From: Triops longicaudatus
Lineage: Eukaryota > Arthropoda > Branchiopoda > Notostraca > Triopsidae
Assembly: GCA_022885665.1 (NCBI GenBank)
Contig: JAGQDJ010000060.1
Location: forward strand, 124,001-188,000
DNA: 64,000 nt
Direction: 5' to 3'
The notes beneath the pieces are model-generated. The model worked only from the letters and a program-made list of their open reading frames with translations. It did not search any database and was not told the DNA's origin. How positions within the stretch are numbered: the stretch's first letter is position 1; the number at the start of each line of letters is the position of its first letter. Shown here in pieces: positions 1-13,200 of this stretch. The translations under genes and the position numbers were made by a program.

Positions 1-234
1 ACATAAGATTTTTTCAGAGGAAAAAGGAAGTTTTAACAGTGCTAAGTTGGCACGCCGAATCCGAGACAAGCTAGTCCGATGGCCGCTTTAAATGTTGCTC
101 TCCTTCAAAATAGGCGGGGCTTATCTTGGCACGCGTGTTTACCAACTCCAGCGTCAAAGACCTTTTGCTAGATACTACTTCTTCGCAATCCTTCAACGAA
201 AACTCCCTAAAATCAAAAAGTATTTATAAAAAGA

Positions 235-2901
235 ATGGACACGTCATCTGGTCTCCCTGCTGTACAACCACTACCTTACACTATTGCTGGTTATTCCAGT
301 TTTTCGGCCGCATATTACCCAGAGTAAATACAAGATTTTGCAATAATCCTTAACTCATTTTGTAACCACCTATATACCTATTCTTGTAGGAATATTATGA
401 AAGATAAATCTAACGATCAAAGCTCACGCTGGTCGTCTGATTCCAACGTCCCTCCGCAAGTAAATTAAATAAAAAAAAATCAAATTTAATAAAAATCTAA
501 ATATGCATTAAATTCTAATTTCGTGTTTCGTCGGCTTCAACAGTATCTTGTGCTCAAGTTGGAGCGCACAGCTGTAGTCGAATCGATGTTGTTTGGCAAA
601 TTCGAGAAAACGCACGTGTGCAATCTCCGGAAATTTCGCATTTATGGCGGGCTTTCGCAAGACAGCATGACTTTGTTACTGGAAGGTGGCTTAAAGAACG
701 ACAGCCAGTCCGAAATGTTCACTTTACGTCACTTGGTCGTTGACGGACACTATCTACCGTGTCGTTACATCAAAATCGTGCCGTTGCAATCCTGGGGCCC
801 AAATTTCAACTTCAGCATTTGGTTTGTAGAACTCCGCGGCGCGGATGAACCGAATTTCATCAAGGAATGCGTCAACTGGTACCACGAGTACCGTGAAAAG
901 GAAGCTATACGCCTCTGCTTGAAACACTTACGCCAAACGCACTGCTTAGAAGCGTTTCAATCGCTCCAGAAGAAAACCCGCGTACAATTAGAAGATCCTT
1001 TACTCACGGAATTGCATGACGCAATGGTCTTGAAGGGAGATTACCCTTTAGCAGAGAAGATTGTGGAAAAAGCAGCAGAAAGTAAAAAAAAAAATCTTTA
1101 AAAATTATTTAAGGAAATATTGAAGATTTTTGTGTAAAAATAAGCAAAAAAGCCTCAAATTGGTAGAAAAAAAATAAGTTAAAGTGAATATTCGGACTAA
1201 TATAAAAGATTTCTAGATAATGAAATAAATAGAAAGCAAAATAATTGAAAAGTATCGTTTAATTTAAGACACCTGTCATAAACATACTCATTCACACTCG
1301 AAAGATTGCATCCGTCTCGAAAAAAATAATAAAAAGCTTTTCACATAGCAATAAAGCAAGATTTTAATTGCCCTAATTAACTAAATCGTAATTTGAGGGT
1401 CAAAAATTAATGGAAATTCAATTTCTTCGCGTTCTAGGTGGTTTGTTTTCGTATTACTTAAGCCAGCAAGAGTACGTACCCGAATGGCAACGCCTAGAAA
1501 GTGGTACTCCCACTTTGCCACGCCCAGGAATGCGAGGTGGTCACCAAATGGTGATAGATGTTGCCACAGAAACGATTTACCTCTTTGGTGGGTGGGACGG
1601 AGCGCAAGATTTGAGCGATTTGTGGTCATATCATGTACCGTCCGCCACGTGGACGTTATTGTGTGCTGATTGTCACTCACAAGTAATTTCGAATACCTTG
1701 TTGGAAGATTTTCTGCGACATTTCGTCAGATGTTCGAATTTTTATGAAACTTTTGTCGTTTAGGGCGGTCCGAGTCCTCGATCGTGTCATAAAATGTGTC
1801 TAGACCCCGAAAGCCGACAATTGTTTGTGTTAGGTCGGTACTTGGATAGTCAACATAGACATCCCGGCAATCTCAAAGTAAAAATTGATTTTTTCCGTGG
1901 AATTATTATTTTTGTTTATTTCTTTAATTATTATTATTTTTTGCCACATTCCTGTAATTTTCGTAATTATTTCGCTTTACTGTACGAATTCACTGTATTT
2001 TTTATTATTATTTTTGGATTATTTTCTTGTTTTTAATTTATTTTTTCTCTTGATATTTTGAAGTTATTGATTCTTTTTTACTAAATGTAACATTAATAAG
2101 AACTGTTCATTTTTCGAGCCATTAATAGTTTTTTTTTCATTCATTGTTTCTATATTTATTTCCATTTTTTGTATCGTTTTTGGTTCATTTTTGTATTTTT
2201 CGGCCATTTTCCTGTTTTTCACTGATTAAGCTTTTATGAGTTTTCTATCTTTTATTGATTGTTGACTTTTATTGCGGATTTTTCCTGCGTCCTTTTTATT
2301 TTAATTATGGTAGTATGAATTTCACGTAATTTAGTTTGTTTGTTTTTCAAATTGTAGAGTGATTTTTACGCTTATGATATCGAAAGAAACAAATGGATGC
2401 TAGTCTGCGAAGATACGGCGTTAGAGGGCGGTCCAAAGCTCGTTTTCGATCACCAAATGTGTTTAGACGCCGAAAAGCGAACGATTTATGTCTTCGGAGG
2501 ACGAATTTTGACTTCAAACACGACGTAAGATATATAAAACACTGTTCTAAGCAGTTAAAACGTATTTGGAAGTATTAAAAGGATAAAAAGGCGTTTTGGA
2601 GAGAAAATTAATATTTTGAAATAAATTGTAGGTGTGACGAAGGGATAAATGTAGCGGGACAACTACCTTTGTTGCCGGAACCGATGTTTTCCGGCCTTTT
2701 TGCTTACCACATTCCGACCAGTACTTGGAAAAAGCTGAAAAACGATGCTGCAGGCAGCAGTGTGGAGCCTAATGAGCTCAAAGCTCGAATTGGCCATTCA
2801 ATGCTCTTTCATCCCGTAATCTTTTTTATTTGTCTTACATTAGATGACCGTAAAAATTGATTTGTCATATAATTTTGTAATTTTGTCATGTAATCAAGAT
2901 A

Positions 2902-2944
<43 letters not shown>

Positions 2945-5900
2945 GAAATAAGTAAAAATTGAAATTGGTCAGATCTTTTCTTTCATCTTTCACGTCAAAA
3001 CCATAACTTACTTCTTAGCTTTTAAATAATGTGAAATAACGCCTTATTTGAAAGTCGCAAATCATATTTTCTCCATTGAGTCGTAGCGTTTTAGTCGTTT
3101 TGGTTATTAAAAATAAAATTTAGCGTTCTTGGCTTCGAAGTAATACCAAATTTTCCCGTTGTCCTAAGTTAAAGCCGTGTTTTCTTCGTCCTTTTGTTTT
3201 TTTTTCTTCCTGTTTAAAGTTCAGAAAAAAACTTGCTCTATTTAACTTCAAGATATTGCCAAAATTTTCGTTCTTTCAAGGTTAAGATCCTCTTTTCGTA
3301 TCTTTTTAGTCGTCTTTTTAAGGCTAAGAGCGAACCTTGCCGTATTTGTGTTCAAGATATTGTCCAACTTCCGTTTCCGGTTAAAAGTTATATTTTATTT
3401 GCTATTTCGTAACTTTTTCATCGTTTTTCAAGTTAAAACTAAGCTTACCGTTCTTAGCTTCAGAATATTGACACATTTTGTGCGTTTCCAAGTTAGTGTC
3501 GTATTTCCTTCGTCTTTTCATGTTTTTCGTCAATTTTGAGATTAAGAACAAAACTCAATTTTGCTATAAGAAATTGTCCAAATTTCCAAAATTTTTAAGT
3601 TAAAAGTTGCGTTTGCTTTGTATTTTTATGTCTTTTTCTTCGCTTTTTAAAGTGAAGAACGAAACAGCGCATAGTGTTGCCAAAATTACTGTCCGTCAGA
3701 GTAATAGTTGTTTTTTCTTTACCTTTTTATGTCGTTTTTGCCGTTTTTCAAATAAAATCGATATTCGTCATGCATAGCACAAGATAGTACAAGATCTTCC
3801 TTTTTTCCAAGTTAACTTTATGTCTTCTCACCTTTCCATGTCTTTTTCATCGTTTCTCGAGGCAAAAAGAGAAACTTGCCGTGCTCAACAAGATGTTTCC
3901 TTTTTTCAAAGTTGAATAGCTTTTCCTTCGCCTTTTCGTGTCCTTTACGCTTTTTAAGTATTCCACAAAACTTTCATCATTACATATAAAATAATCCCCA
4001 CATCGCATTTCATGAAGTTGGTAAATTTCAGTTCTTTTTTTTAGGTTTAAGTTCTTTGGCAAGTAAATCGCCTAAAGTCTCATTTTCTTCTGGTTTTCAG
4101 TATTTTCTTCGGTTTACGGGCTTGTTAGACGAAACGTTTGGAATGTCCCATTTGCTGCTCTTTCTCTGTTTTCGACATTTATTTTGCATTAAAATTGACG
4201 TTTTTTGTTACAGGGCTTCCGGAAACTGTACATTTTCGCTGGTCAACGGAGTAAAGAATATTTGAACGATTTTTTCACCTATGACGTGGACAACGACCGA
4301 GTAGAAATGGTTGCCGAGAGTCAAGGTCAAGGGGCAAGTGCGATGATTCCCGCAGCAGGCTTTACCCAACGAGCAACGATCGATCCGGACCTCAACGAGA
4401 TTCACGTTCTTTCTGTAAACAACATTTTGTTAACCTATTATTGCATTTAACATTATCATTTCACGCTCATTGTCTCCACTTTATTTCTTCATTTATTTTT
4501 CTCTCGTTTTCATTGCATTTTTTCCCCGTTGTTAAGTTGTCTTTCGAGTTACAGTCTCTTTCTAACGAACGTCTCGAAACCAAAGTCGCTCGGTCTATCC
4601 GAAGTTCGTTACAGCGGACGCTTTTCTTTAGATTTCTTAAGATTTAGATAATTTGGGACCGTAAAAGCCATGCACTGTAGCTGATAATTCGTTGTAAAAG
4701 GGTTTGTTGTAACGAGTTTATATAGTATTTTCTTCTAAATTAGTTGTGTAACTTTATTTACTATAAATGTACATTTATTACAGTTATTTGTATTTTTTTT
4801 TAATTTTTCATTGTCGAATATTTAGCCTAAATTTTTGTGCATTTTTCTTTGATTTATTTTCGCTAGTTTGATTTATTTATGTTTGCTTATTTATTTTGAG
4901 TTATTTGTGTTATTTCGGTATTGACTATCACACTATTGATTCTTCTTTTAGGGTTTGAGTAAGGAGAAAGATAAGCGAGACGACTGTGTGCGAAATTCGT
5001 TCTGGATTTACGATATTATGCAAAACTTGTGGTAAATCGAAGATTATTTATGTACACTATCATAAAAAATAAATAGTGTTATTAGAATGATAATAATAGA
5101 AGCGTATTTCTTAGGACATGTATTTACCGTCATGAAATGAAAGAAAAAGACTATTGTCTGGGGTCCAAAGATGGTGGTCCCAATACCGACGAACCTTGTC
5201 CACGTTTCGCGCACCAATTGGTGTACGACCCTGTACGGAAAATTCATTACTTGTTCGGTGGGAATCCTGGCCGCTCCAGTGATCCTAAGATGCGTTTGGA
5301 CGATTTTTGGGCTTTAAAACTGCGAAGACCATCCCGCACGCAATTATTGCGTAAATGTGTCTTCTTAATTCGAAAGTGCAGGTAAAAAAAAAAATCCACA
5401 ATGCATCTTATTTTTTTAATCTTGTTTGTATTTTCGTGGAATTATTCCATGTTTCCGCATTCATGCATTTAAATGTAAAGATTTTCTGTCGCATTAAGAC
5501 TTCTGCAGCATTAAAATAACTCGTCAATTTTTGTTTTTGCGTGTCATGATTAACAATAGATTTCTTTGATTTTGATTTAGGTTTCAAGAATTAGTTGACC
5601 AAGAGCCGTTAACAGCTTTACAGTTCTTGCAAACGAGTTTGGCAGAGGTGGTAGATCACAGCGATGAAGAACAAACCAAAGAAGTAACTAACTCTTACAT
5701 AATTAAACAAAAGTTGGTTTGAAGCACAATTAATTGTTATGTATTTCTTAGTTTCGCGCCTTGACGAGTATGTTGTTCCGGGTTGAGGACGACGAAGACG
5801 AAGTAGCTATTAATACTGCACTGGAGTGTACTCAAGCGACGCCGTATTACCGATTACGGTCCAAAGTCTTTGATCAAATAGTTACGTACTTCCCGGTTGA

Positions 5901-5952
5901 TATGACTCAACCTCGGGTATCAGTCATGGACTTGGTTTCTCTTGATATGTAA
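235..5952 (+). CDS. MKLN1: Muskelin (MKLN1 orthologue), complete, 12 exons
   Basis: Muskelin is a kelch-repeat scaffold of the CTLH/GID-type ubiquitin ligase complex, linked to cell spreading and receptor traffic. Exons read by eye: 235-323, 390-459, 544-1081, 1438-1682, 1764-1877, 2358-2524, 2632-2815, 4214-4414, 4952-5031, 5115-5381, 5581-5683, 5752-5952, giving 752 aa (human about 735). The N-terminal discoidin-like domain contains NDQSSRWSSDS and KTHVCNLRKF. A LisH/CTLH stretch follows (REKEAIRLCLKHLR). Then come kelch repeats with GMRGGHQMVIDV, YLFGGWDGAQDL, GGPKLVFDHQMCLD, GFTQRATIDPDLNEIHVLS and CPRFAHQLVYD, and a conserved C-terminus. All junctions keep phase. The start is the first ATG giving an N-terminus that aligns with the vertebrate LPY...YSSFS...YYPEN segment. 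The intron at 2816-4213 holds a 105-bp tandem array. Very confident in identity; exon ends could shift by a few bases. Confidence 0.95.
2900..2944. repeat. (TTA)n microsatellite
   Basis: About 14 uninterrupted ATT/TTA units inside the long muskelin intron, followed directly by ordinary AT-rich intron sequence. Confidence 0.9.
3060..3960. repeat. Degenerate tandem array, unit about 105 bp
   Basis: Eight to nine diverged copies of a T-rich unit lie head to tail in the muskelin intron. Each begins near AAGATATTGCCAAAA. It continues through TTCAAGTTAA, CTTCGTCTTTT, ATGTCTTTTTC and TCGTTTTTCAAG, and ends near GAACNAAACTTGCCGT. Unit starts read at about 3250, 3354, 3462, 3571, 3674, 3781 and 3890, a spacing of 103-110 bases, with further decayed copies upstream. 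No coding frame is maintained. Confidence 0.75.
4552..4735. mobile_element. Pogo/Tigger-like MITE, diverged
   Basis: A segment flanked by TA has ends CAGTCTCTTTCTAACGAAC and, inverted, CTATATAAACTCGTTACAAC. It contains the internal motif CTATCCGAAGTTCGTTAC, shared with the elements near 21.3 and 36.7 kb. It lies in a muskelin intron. The ends are diverged, so boundaries are approximate. Confidence 0.4.
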
Positions 5953-7223
5953 AAACAACAAACATAAAGGCGTGATAAAGAATACTTGTACTTTACGTGA
6001 AAATACCTGATGAGATTGCTTTTGTTGTAGAAACTGAAGTGGCTTTGACGTAGTAAACATAATTTTTTTAAGAAACTGTTGCTTCGCTTAATTTTTTGGC
6101 GTTTCGTTTAAGTTTGTGTTAAATCAGTGCTTTAATACATTATGGGTTGTACGAAATTCAGATGTATAATAACTCGATGCATCCTGGCATTGTCAAACTA
6201 GGAAATAATAAAATGGTAACAGAAAACAGGTTCGTACGTTTAAATTAACCAAAACATAAGGTCATTTTAAATGTAACACGCTTCTGGTATTTAATTGAGC
6301 AGCTAGATGTATTTTGAGTGATATTTAACAATACTACACAAAATATTGCAGCACTGTCAATTGTTTAAATATTCTCTTTGAAATCAGCTGTAGTACTATG
6401 ATGGAGTTTTATATTAAGAAAAAGTGCTGTGGATTGCATGAAATTTATGAATTCTGTGAGGATTGTGACGCTTGGGCGCCCTTCACTGTGTCAACACTAT
6501 TGACAAACGCAACGTGAGCTATCAACATTCAATCTACTGTCATAGAGGTTATGTGAAGCAAGGGCATAGTCAACTACATAAGCCTGAAGAACTTCGCAAA
6601 GAAATATGGCTCCTAGGCGCCCTTCCTAGTGCGGAAATATTATGCAAACCATCGACTCTCGTAAATAGTTATTACATACAAGACTTATGTTTCAAGAGTA
6701 ACAATTTTGTATATAGTTAATATCAATAAAAACGTATTAAGTTACATAAAATTTATTAATTCGGAAAAGTATACTGTCTGTAGGCGACATTGTAATTGCA
6801 CCCATCTTAAATGTCATCTTGCCAGTTTGCATAAATCTATACAAAAGCAAGCTATCTTGCCGAAACAACTAATAACTCTTTATCAAGTCTCATCCTGCAT
6901 TCCTGAGAAAGATATCAGGTTTGGTCCAAGTAATTTCTTTCTTGATAGGCTGATATGCTTTCCAAGAACGCGTTCTCTGCTTAAGCCATGGGCCCTTAGT
7001 CTGGCTCCAGTTCAGCCAATCCGTGCAGCAGGCGGGGTCAACTTTCCGTTACCCTGTCCGCCATATTTGTTATTTCAACACATTGCATGTTTATACGCTG
7101 TTCAGTTACGAAGTCCGGCATGGAAACATGCTGGATTCAATACCCGCGCGTGAGAGTTCATTTTAACCTCCTTTGTCAGTTTTTAACGTTTTTTTTTGCT
7201 GCTGAAAACCCTGTTCTAGAGCC
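5953..7223. other. Intergenic region between muskelin and MARF1
   Basis: This span holds the muskelin 3' UTR and the MARF1 promoter/5' UTR. Short open frames here (for example 6472-6720) resemble no family I recognise and have no splice partners. No RNA gene or clear repeat was seen. Confidence 0.6.
6207..6212 (+). terminator. Likely muskelin polyadenylation signal
   Basis: An AATAAA hexamer lies about 255 nt after the muskelin stop codon, with nothing coding in between. Confidence 0.4.
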
Positions 7224-10200
7224 ATGGAAGCTAGCCAAGCAACAAGTATTACCGACGCAAGCCTTTCTACAACAATCAAACCTTTAAACAAAGTAGTTCT
7301 TATTCCACCGAGTTACTTCCTCCCTTTACAGTCACCTTCACCTAACAACCATCAAATTCCTACCATACCGCCACAAGAGAACCCACTACATCCATTAAAA
7401 ATCAAGCCAACTACGAACCATTCTCTGTCACCCCGAAAATCCGCCATTTCATTCCTATGTAAACCCGACTCGGCACCCTCCAGTGCTGTTTTCAGTGGCT
7501 CCGAAACGCGCGTACCGTTGAGCCATGCTGAGTCAGCGCTCCTCACCGGCCGTAGCGACACCGCCAAGCCGAAGGAACCGTCGTCGATCCCGTCAAGCTC
7601 CCCAATGGGTTTACGCATGCTTCTCCAGGCAGCTAAATCGAACGTTTCTGCAAACAACTCGCCACAGCGCGGTTCTGTTAACAAAGAAATAGCGAAAGTT
7701 AAGGTTCCGGAACTTGAAAGCGAACTTGCACCATCTACTGCTTTAGAACCCGGAAACTCTTCCACTTTAGAAAAAGAAGAGAGTTATCCATTAGAAGGCG
7801 AAGGAGACGATGGAAATACTGACGGCGCTAAATTGACGAAATCGGCCAAAAAACGGTTGAAGAAGAAAGCCAAGCTTAAGGCCCAGAAGGAAGAAATGTT
7901 GCAAGAATTGCTGCTAGGCTCAGTGGGCGTTTCCGTACCCACGAACTGCGATCTTTCGAAGCAGTCATCCGCTGAAGTAAATTACTCCTCTGCTGAAGAG
8001 GGCAACGATCCTAACTTTGTTGAGACGAGTCGTTCAACTCATCTCAACAAAGAGTCGAATGGAGTTACGTCGGACATGGGAGATGAGAAATCCGACCTGA
8101 AAGACAGCGATGAAACTGCGGAAATGAACACGCAGGTTGCAGAAGTCGAGACGAAGAAGGCTAAGAAGAAGAAAAAGAAGGTGAAAATAAAGAAAGAGAC
8201 AGAAGAAATGGAAGAGCCTGAGGTGGTTGAGAAGTCCGAGGAGAGCGAAAACGCGTCCCCGCAGGAGACCCAGTCCGTCCCGCCAGCAGCCAAGCCAGCT
8301 ACCGGGATCCATGAAGTGACGAGCACGCCTAATTTAAGAGCAGCAGTGGACCTTTTACCGTACCCTAACCTGGTTCATTGCCTGCCAAGGAGCTTGTCGT
8401 GCTCGGCTTTGTTGCCACCGATTGGAATCTTTTGGGACATTGAGAATTGTCAAGTAACAACCAGTCATTAATTCCATAATAAGTCCTTTTTAATTTATTT
8501 TTAAAATGGATTGTCGTTAGGTTCCGAGATCCAAGTCGGCCTTAGATATGGTAACAGTCCTACGCAAAAGATGGGAGAACAAATACCGTGAGGTGGAGTT
8601 CGTGGTTGCGTGCGATACACTTAAAGAAGATGCTTGTGTTTTGCAAGAATTGCACCATGCGAACGTAAGCCTTTTATCTTCTTTATTTAAAAGAAAAGTT
8701 GTCGGAGGCGCCATCTCAAGTTGCATGATATGCTGCTACTCTTCCTCAGAGGAAGACAGTTAGTTGTTCACTCCATTGACACATTGTATCGTGAGAGGAG
8801 GAACGGCTCAAAAGCCTTTCAACCAGTAAATGTACTCTTTGGGAGCATTTTATTGGGAACTAATCGTTGACTAATTCTCCCTGTTTATAGCAGCAGAAAG
8901 GTTGGGCAGGTTTTCGTTTAACCAGGTGAACTTTGGTTGACATAAAAAAGCAATAATAGGTGTTTACATGCGTAAATATCTCTTTTCTATATTTTCTTTT
9001 GTCTCCTTTCTACTGTACTTAGCACATAAGAATGTCGATAATTTTCAACGGAACTGTTCACGCCTAAATGATCGTTGAACCATTACCGAACACCGAGCTA
9101 GTACTTTAAGTTGATCAGCGTCACAATAGCGACACTCATCGCATTAAAGGGCAGTGAACACCCAAAATCAACTTCATCTTATAAAAAGATCTAAAATATA
9201 GTTTCCAGAAATATATTTCTTTTTGTCATGCGCGAAATAATAACGAAGATATTCAGGAAACAAGAAAGCATTCAGTGCAGTCACGTGGTCCTATGACCTT
9301 CAGATTTTGTTGTTTCATTGATACCTTGTGATGTCTTGATGTAACGTGTTTTATCCCTCGGGACGTCACGTTCACTTTACAAGAAACTTCGCAAAGCAAT
9401 AACTCTGAAACGGCTCGTGAGAAAAATTGAATCAAAATTCCGCGTTCTTAGAATAATGTGTAAAAAAAAATCCGTCAGAACCTCAATAGGTATTTTTGTT
9501 GTCCATTGCCATTTAAAATTAACTCACCTCACTTACATTAATAGCGCAAGTTAGTTTGGTGTATAACAATTGAATTAGGATGAAAATAGTGTTTCGAGTG
9601 GTGAGTTTTATTAACAATATTTTTGTTCAATTAGGTGACGGTAGTTCATGTGTTTTCGATATCCAAGAACGCTGCGGACGAGAAGCTGCGGCAGTTGATG
9701 CGAAAGTTCACGGAGACTTACGAGGCGCCTTGTGCCGCCATTTTGATTTCGTCCGATATTAATTTCGCAGGCGATTTGCACGCATTGAAACGTGCGGGTG
9801 TGCATGTGATCTTATATCATAACGACATGGTGTCCAAAGCGTTGCAAATGAGCTCACATGAAACATACGCCTTTCCTGATTTGCTGAAGTGCGTTCCTAA
9901 TAAAGTGGCTGTAGCACCTAAGCAGGTATATGTCATTCATTTACCTTCGATTATGATTTACCGTAAATTATTTATATTATGTAAACCTTGCATAATTCAG
10001 GGACATCTTTTGAATATTACAATATTATTATTGTTTTACTTTATTGGTATGACTTAATAAGTCTTATGCTTATTTTTTGTCAGAAGATGATTTCAAAGAG
10101 TTATTATTGTTTTAGACTACAGGCGTTGATCAACTGGCCCAGTCACGATCGCAGGTGGTGGTTTCCAATTTACCTGAAAAGAACGTCCAACTTATTAAGA

Positions 10201-13200
10201 CGAGGCTGAATCAGTTGTCGGACAATTGCGGAGGAAAGTTCGTGTGCAAAATTGGCGAGAAAGCTATCTTGGATTTTGCCACGCCTTTGGCTGCTGCACG
10301 GTACAGCAAATCTTCATAATTCCTTTTTGGTTGTAATTGAATTATCAAACAACGCAATACAGCAGAACTCCAATTTTATGAACCAGTTCTTTCTGGAGTA
10401 TTTTTCTTATGGCAAGTGAAACAGGTCTCTAGAAAGGTCAAATATCTCGAAATTAAATATTTTTATCGGAGAAACATAAAAGGAAGGTGTGAACGGCATA
10501 TCAAAAGTAAAATCAACGGAGCGATAAAACATTCCATAAACGCTTATTATTTGGTTTTTAACTATAAGAGTTAATAAAATCGGAGTTCGACTGTATCTTG
10601 TACACACAACGCGACTTGCTCGTGAAAGTTCACCTGTATCTTACGTTTATTTAGAAGAGAATGTCGAAAACTTTGAATTTTATTGTTGCGTTTATTAAAG
10701 TTTTTCGAGTCCTGTAAATCTCCAGAAAGTTGTTTCGTTTGCCGTATTTTAGAAAGAAAGTAAAGTTATTAGTTTGTACGAAAGCGTCAACAATGAATTA
10801 CTGTGCGCCGAATACGTTAAGAACGATGGTTGGGAAAATGCGTTCGGTTTGTTGTACGACGGAAATTCGCGTTTTCGCTTTATCTAAGTAGTAGACAAGT
10901 GCATGAAACAAATTATAACGCTACTTCCAACGAATTCGTTTTATACTAAAACAAAAATTATTGTTACCGACGAATTCAATCGATGCTGTTATTTGCCCGG
11001 AGCAGGCATAGAATCTATTTACAAGCAGGGAATTCCGTACGCACGCTATGGGGAGAAGTTAGGCACGGTGACGTCACTGTATACTTGATAGGATCTTTGA
11101 ATTATTCCAAACTTGTGTCATGTATTCTGATTAAGTCTCCTTTTCTCAAGCGATGGTGGTATAGTGGTTAGCATGGATGCCTTCCAAGCATTCGACCCGG
11201 GTTCGATTCCCGGCCATCGCATTTTTGTCTTTCTTTCTGTACCGTTCTTTTTTTTTCTCTCTCTTACGTTTTTTCTTTCTGTCTTCTATCACTAGCGTCA
11301 GGTACATCTAGACAAAGCGTTTTCAGACAGTTTTCGTACATTTTTGTGGATTTCCAGTAGCGAAAAGGTAGGCAAAAGCTGTTGGTAGCTGTTAGTATGT
11401 GATTGTTCGCCACACTCCTCTGTGGCACGTATATACCTTCTCTGCGAATACTTTCTTTTGCAATTCTGCGTGCTTTTGTATTAAAACTTTCACAGTTTTA
11501 GCTTTAAGTTCCCGTAATGGCGAGTTTCAACACGTAACATTGAAATTTTTGTCTTTACAACTGTTTAAGTGACCGAATGCTGTCTTGAACAAAATCTTTT
11601 CGTTTCATTTTTCTCCAGAGCTAGCAAGCGTATGGAAGGTGAGGACGTGTTTGGCAGCAAAATCCATTGTTCGAAACCTTTCGTGTCAGAAATTCGTCGA
11701 CCTCCAGGTAAAACTTCAAGCTTTTAACGTTTGATATTTTTTCCTTTTTTACTGTAATGAAGTTGAAAAACGCGAAATTTTTGTGTTGTTTATCTAGTGG
11801 GAAGAGTTGGAACGGTACCTCTTTTGCTAGGAACGCCCTATCGTTACAAAAGCGGTCCATTTCCCCCACCACCGAACCCACTTCAGCTGGAACCACCAAA
11901 ACTTCGATTCCCAAACACGGTTGGCCCACCCATCACACCACCAAGGTTTGCCAAGCCGACACCTATTCGTGATGCGTTTAAAGAAGCCGCTATTTGCGTT
12001 GACCGGCCCGATTATTACCGAACGCCCTCCGAGTACTTGGTGGAAACCACGCCCGAAGGCTACCGCCGTATAAGAGGAACTCACAGAGGTAGGTAAATTT
12101 AACTCTTTCAAGCCAAGTCTCGTTGTACGCGGGTATTCTAAACGTCAGTAAGATAGAGAGAACCCGCGTAAGACGAAATTTGGTACTTGTTCATTATACG
12201 TCCCGTAAAAATATTGATCTATTTTAGTTGCCTTTTTTCAAAAATGAAAGTTTGTTATAGAAACTTCTGCACTAGCTAGCTTTAGTTGAATTAGGCGACA
12301 AGAATTTTTTGAAAAAGCGCGTCCATTTTTGAAAAAAAAAAACACGGTTAAATTGCATGACAGATTACCATTACAATTACAGTGATCCCGCCCGTTTATT
12401 TTCGTTTTAGGCACCTCTGGTGTGAAAGTTTTACTTAATTTTACGTAACCTAAGTCAACCTAAACTAACTGGACCTAACCTAGCCTAATCTAACAAACCT
12501 TATCCGACCTAAAAATTTACGGGGTGTATAATGAATATGTACCCGAAACTTGACCAAGGAAATTATAAACTTTTTCCTCATTTATTCTAATATCAGCGCC
12601 TAATTAAATTTTCTAGTTATCTAGATTAGCTATTCTAACTTCTAAAATGTTCTTTATTAATTTATTTATTTAGATTAATTTTGTACCATTTGTTATTTTT
12701 TTTTTATAGTGATACAGCCCGCGAAGAGCACCTGGAGCGTTCCAGGTGTCCTCCAATTAGATAAGGGGACTTCCTTTGCAAACCAGGAACGCAATACGGT
12801 AATAAAAACGTTCATAGCGAAGAATTTTTCTAATAATTGTTGTAATTTAGGCTGATGGGCATTCCTCTTCGAGTTCATCGTGTTCTTCTACTTCCCCGCC
12901 TCCCAATCCGGTCGATTTGCACGTGACTAACTTGGATTCGGCCATGGAACCGCGTCACGTGAAGAAGTTGCTCAAAACAGCGTTTAGCGAACACGTTACA
13001 GTACATTATTTTTTAATTTTTTCATATTATTTTTAAGTATACGTTACAATACATTCAAACTTCAACATCTAAGAAAAGGTCTAATATATTGTATGATTCT
13101 AGGTTTTACACGTAGCGGTGCAGCAACAGTCTGATGGATCGTTGTCTGCCACCGTACGTGTACCGTCGCTCCACGATGCCCAATGCGCTGTCTCAATGTT

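Noticed and set aside
6472..7153. Two overlapping open frames between muskelin and MARF1
   Set aside because: No family resemblance and no coding-like codon pattern; treated as chance frames in UTR or spacer.
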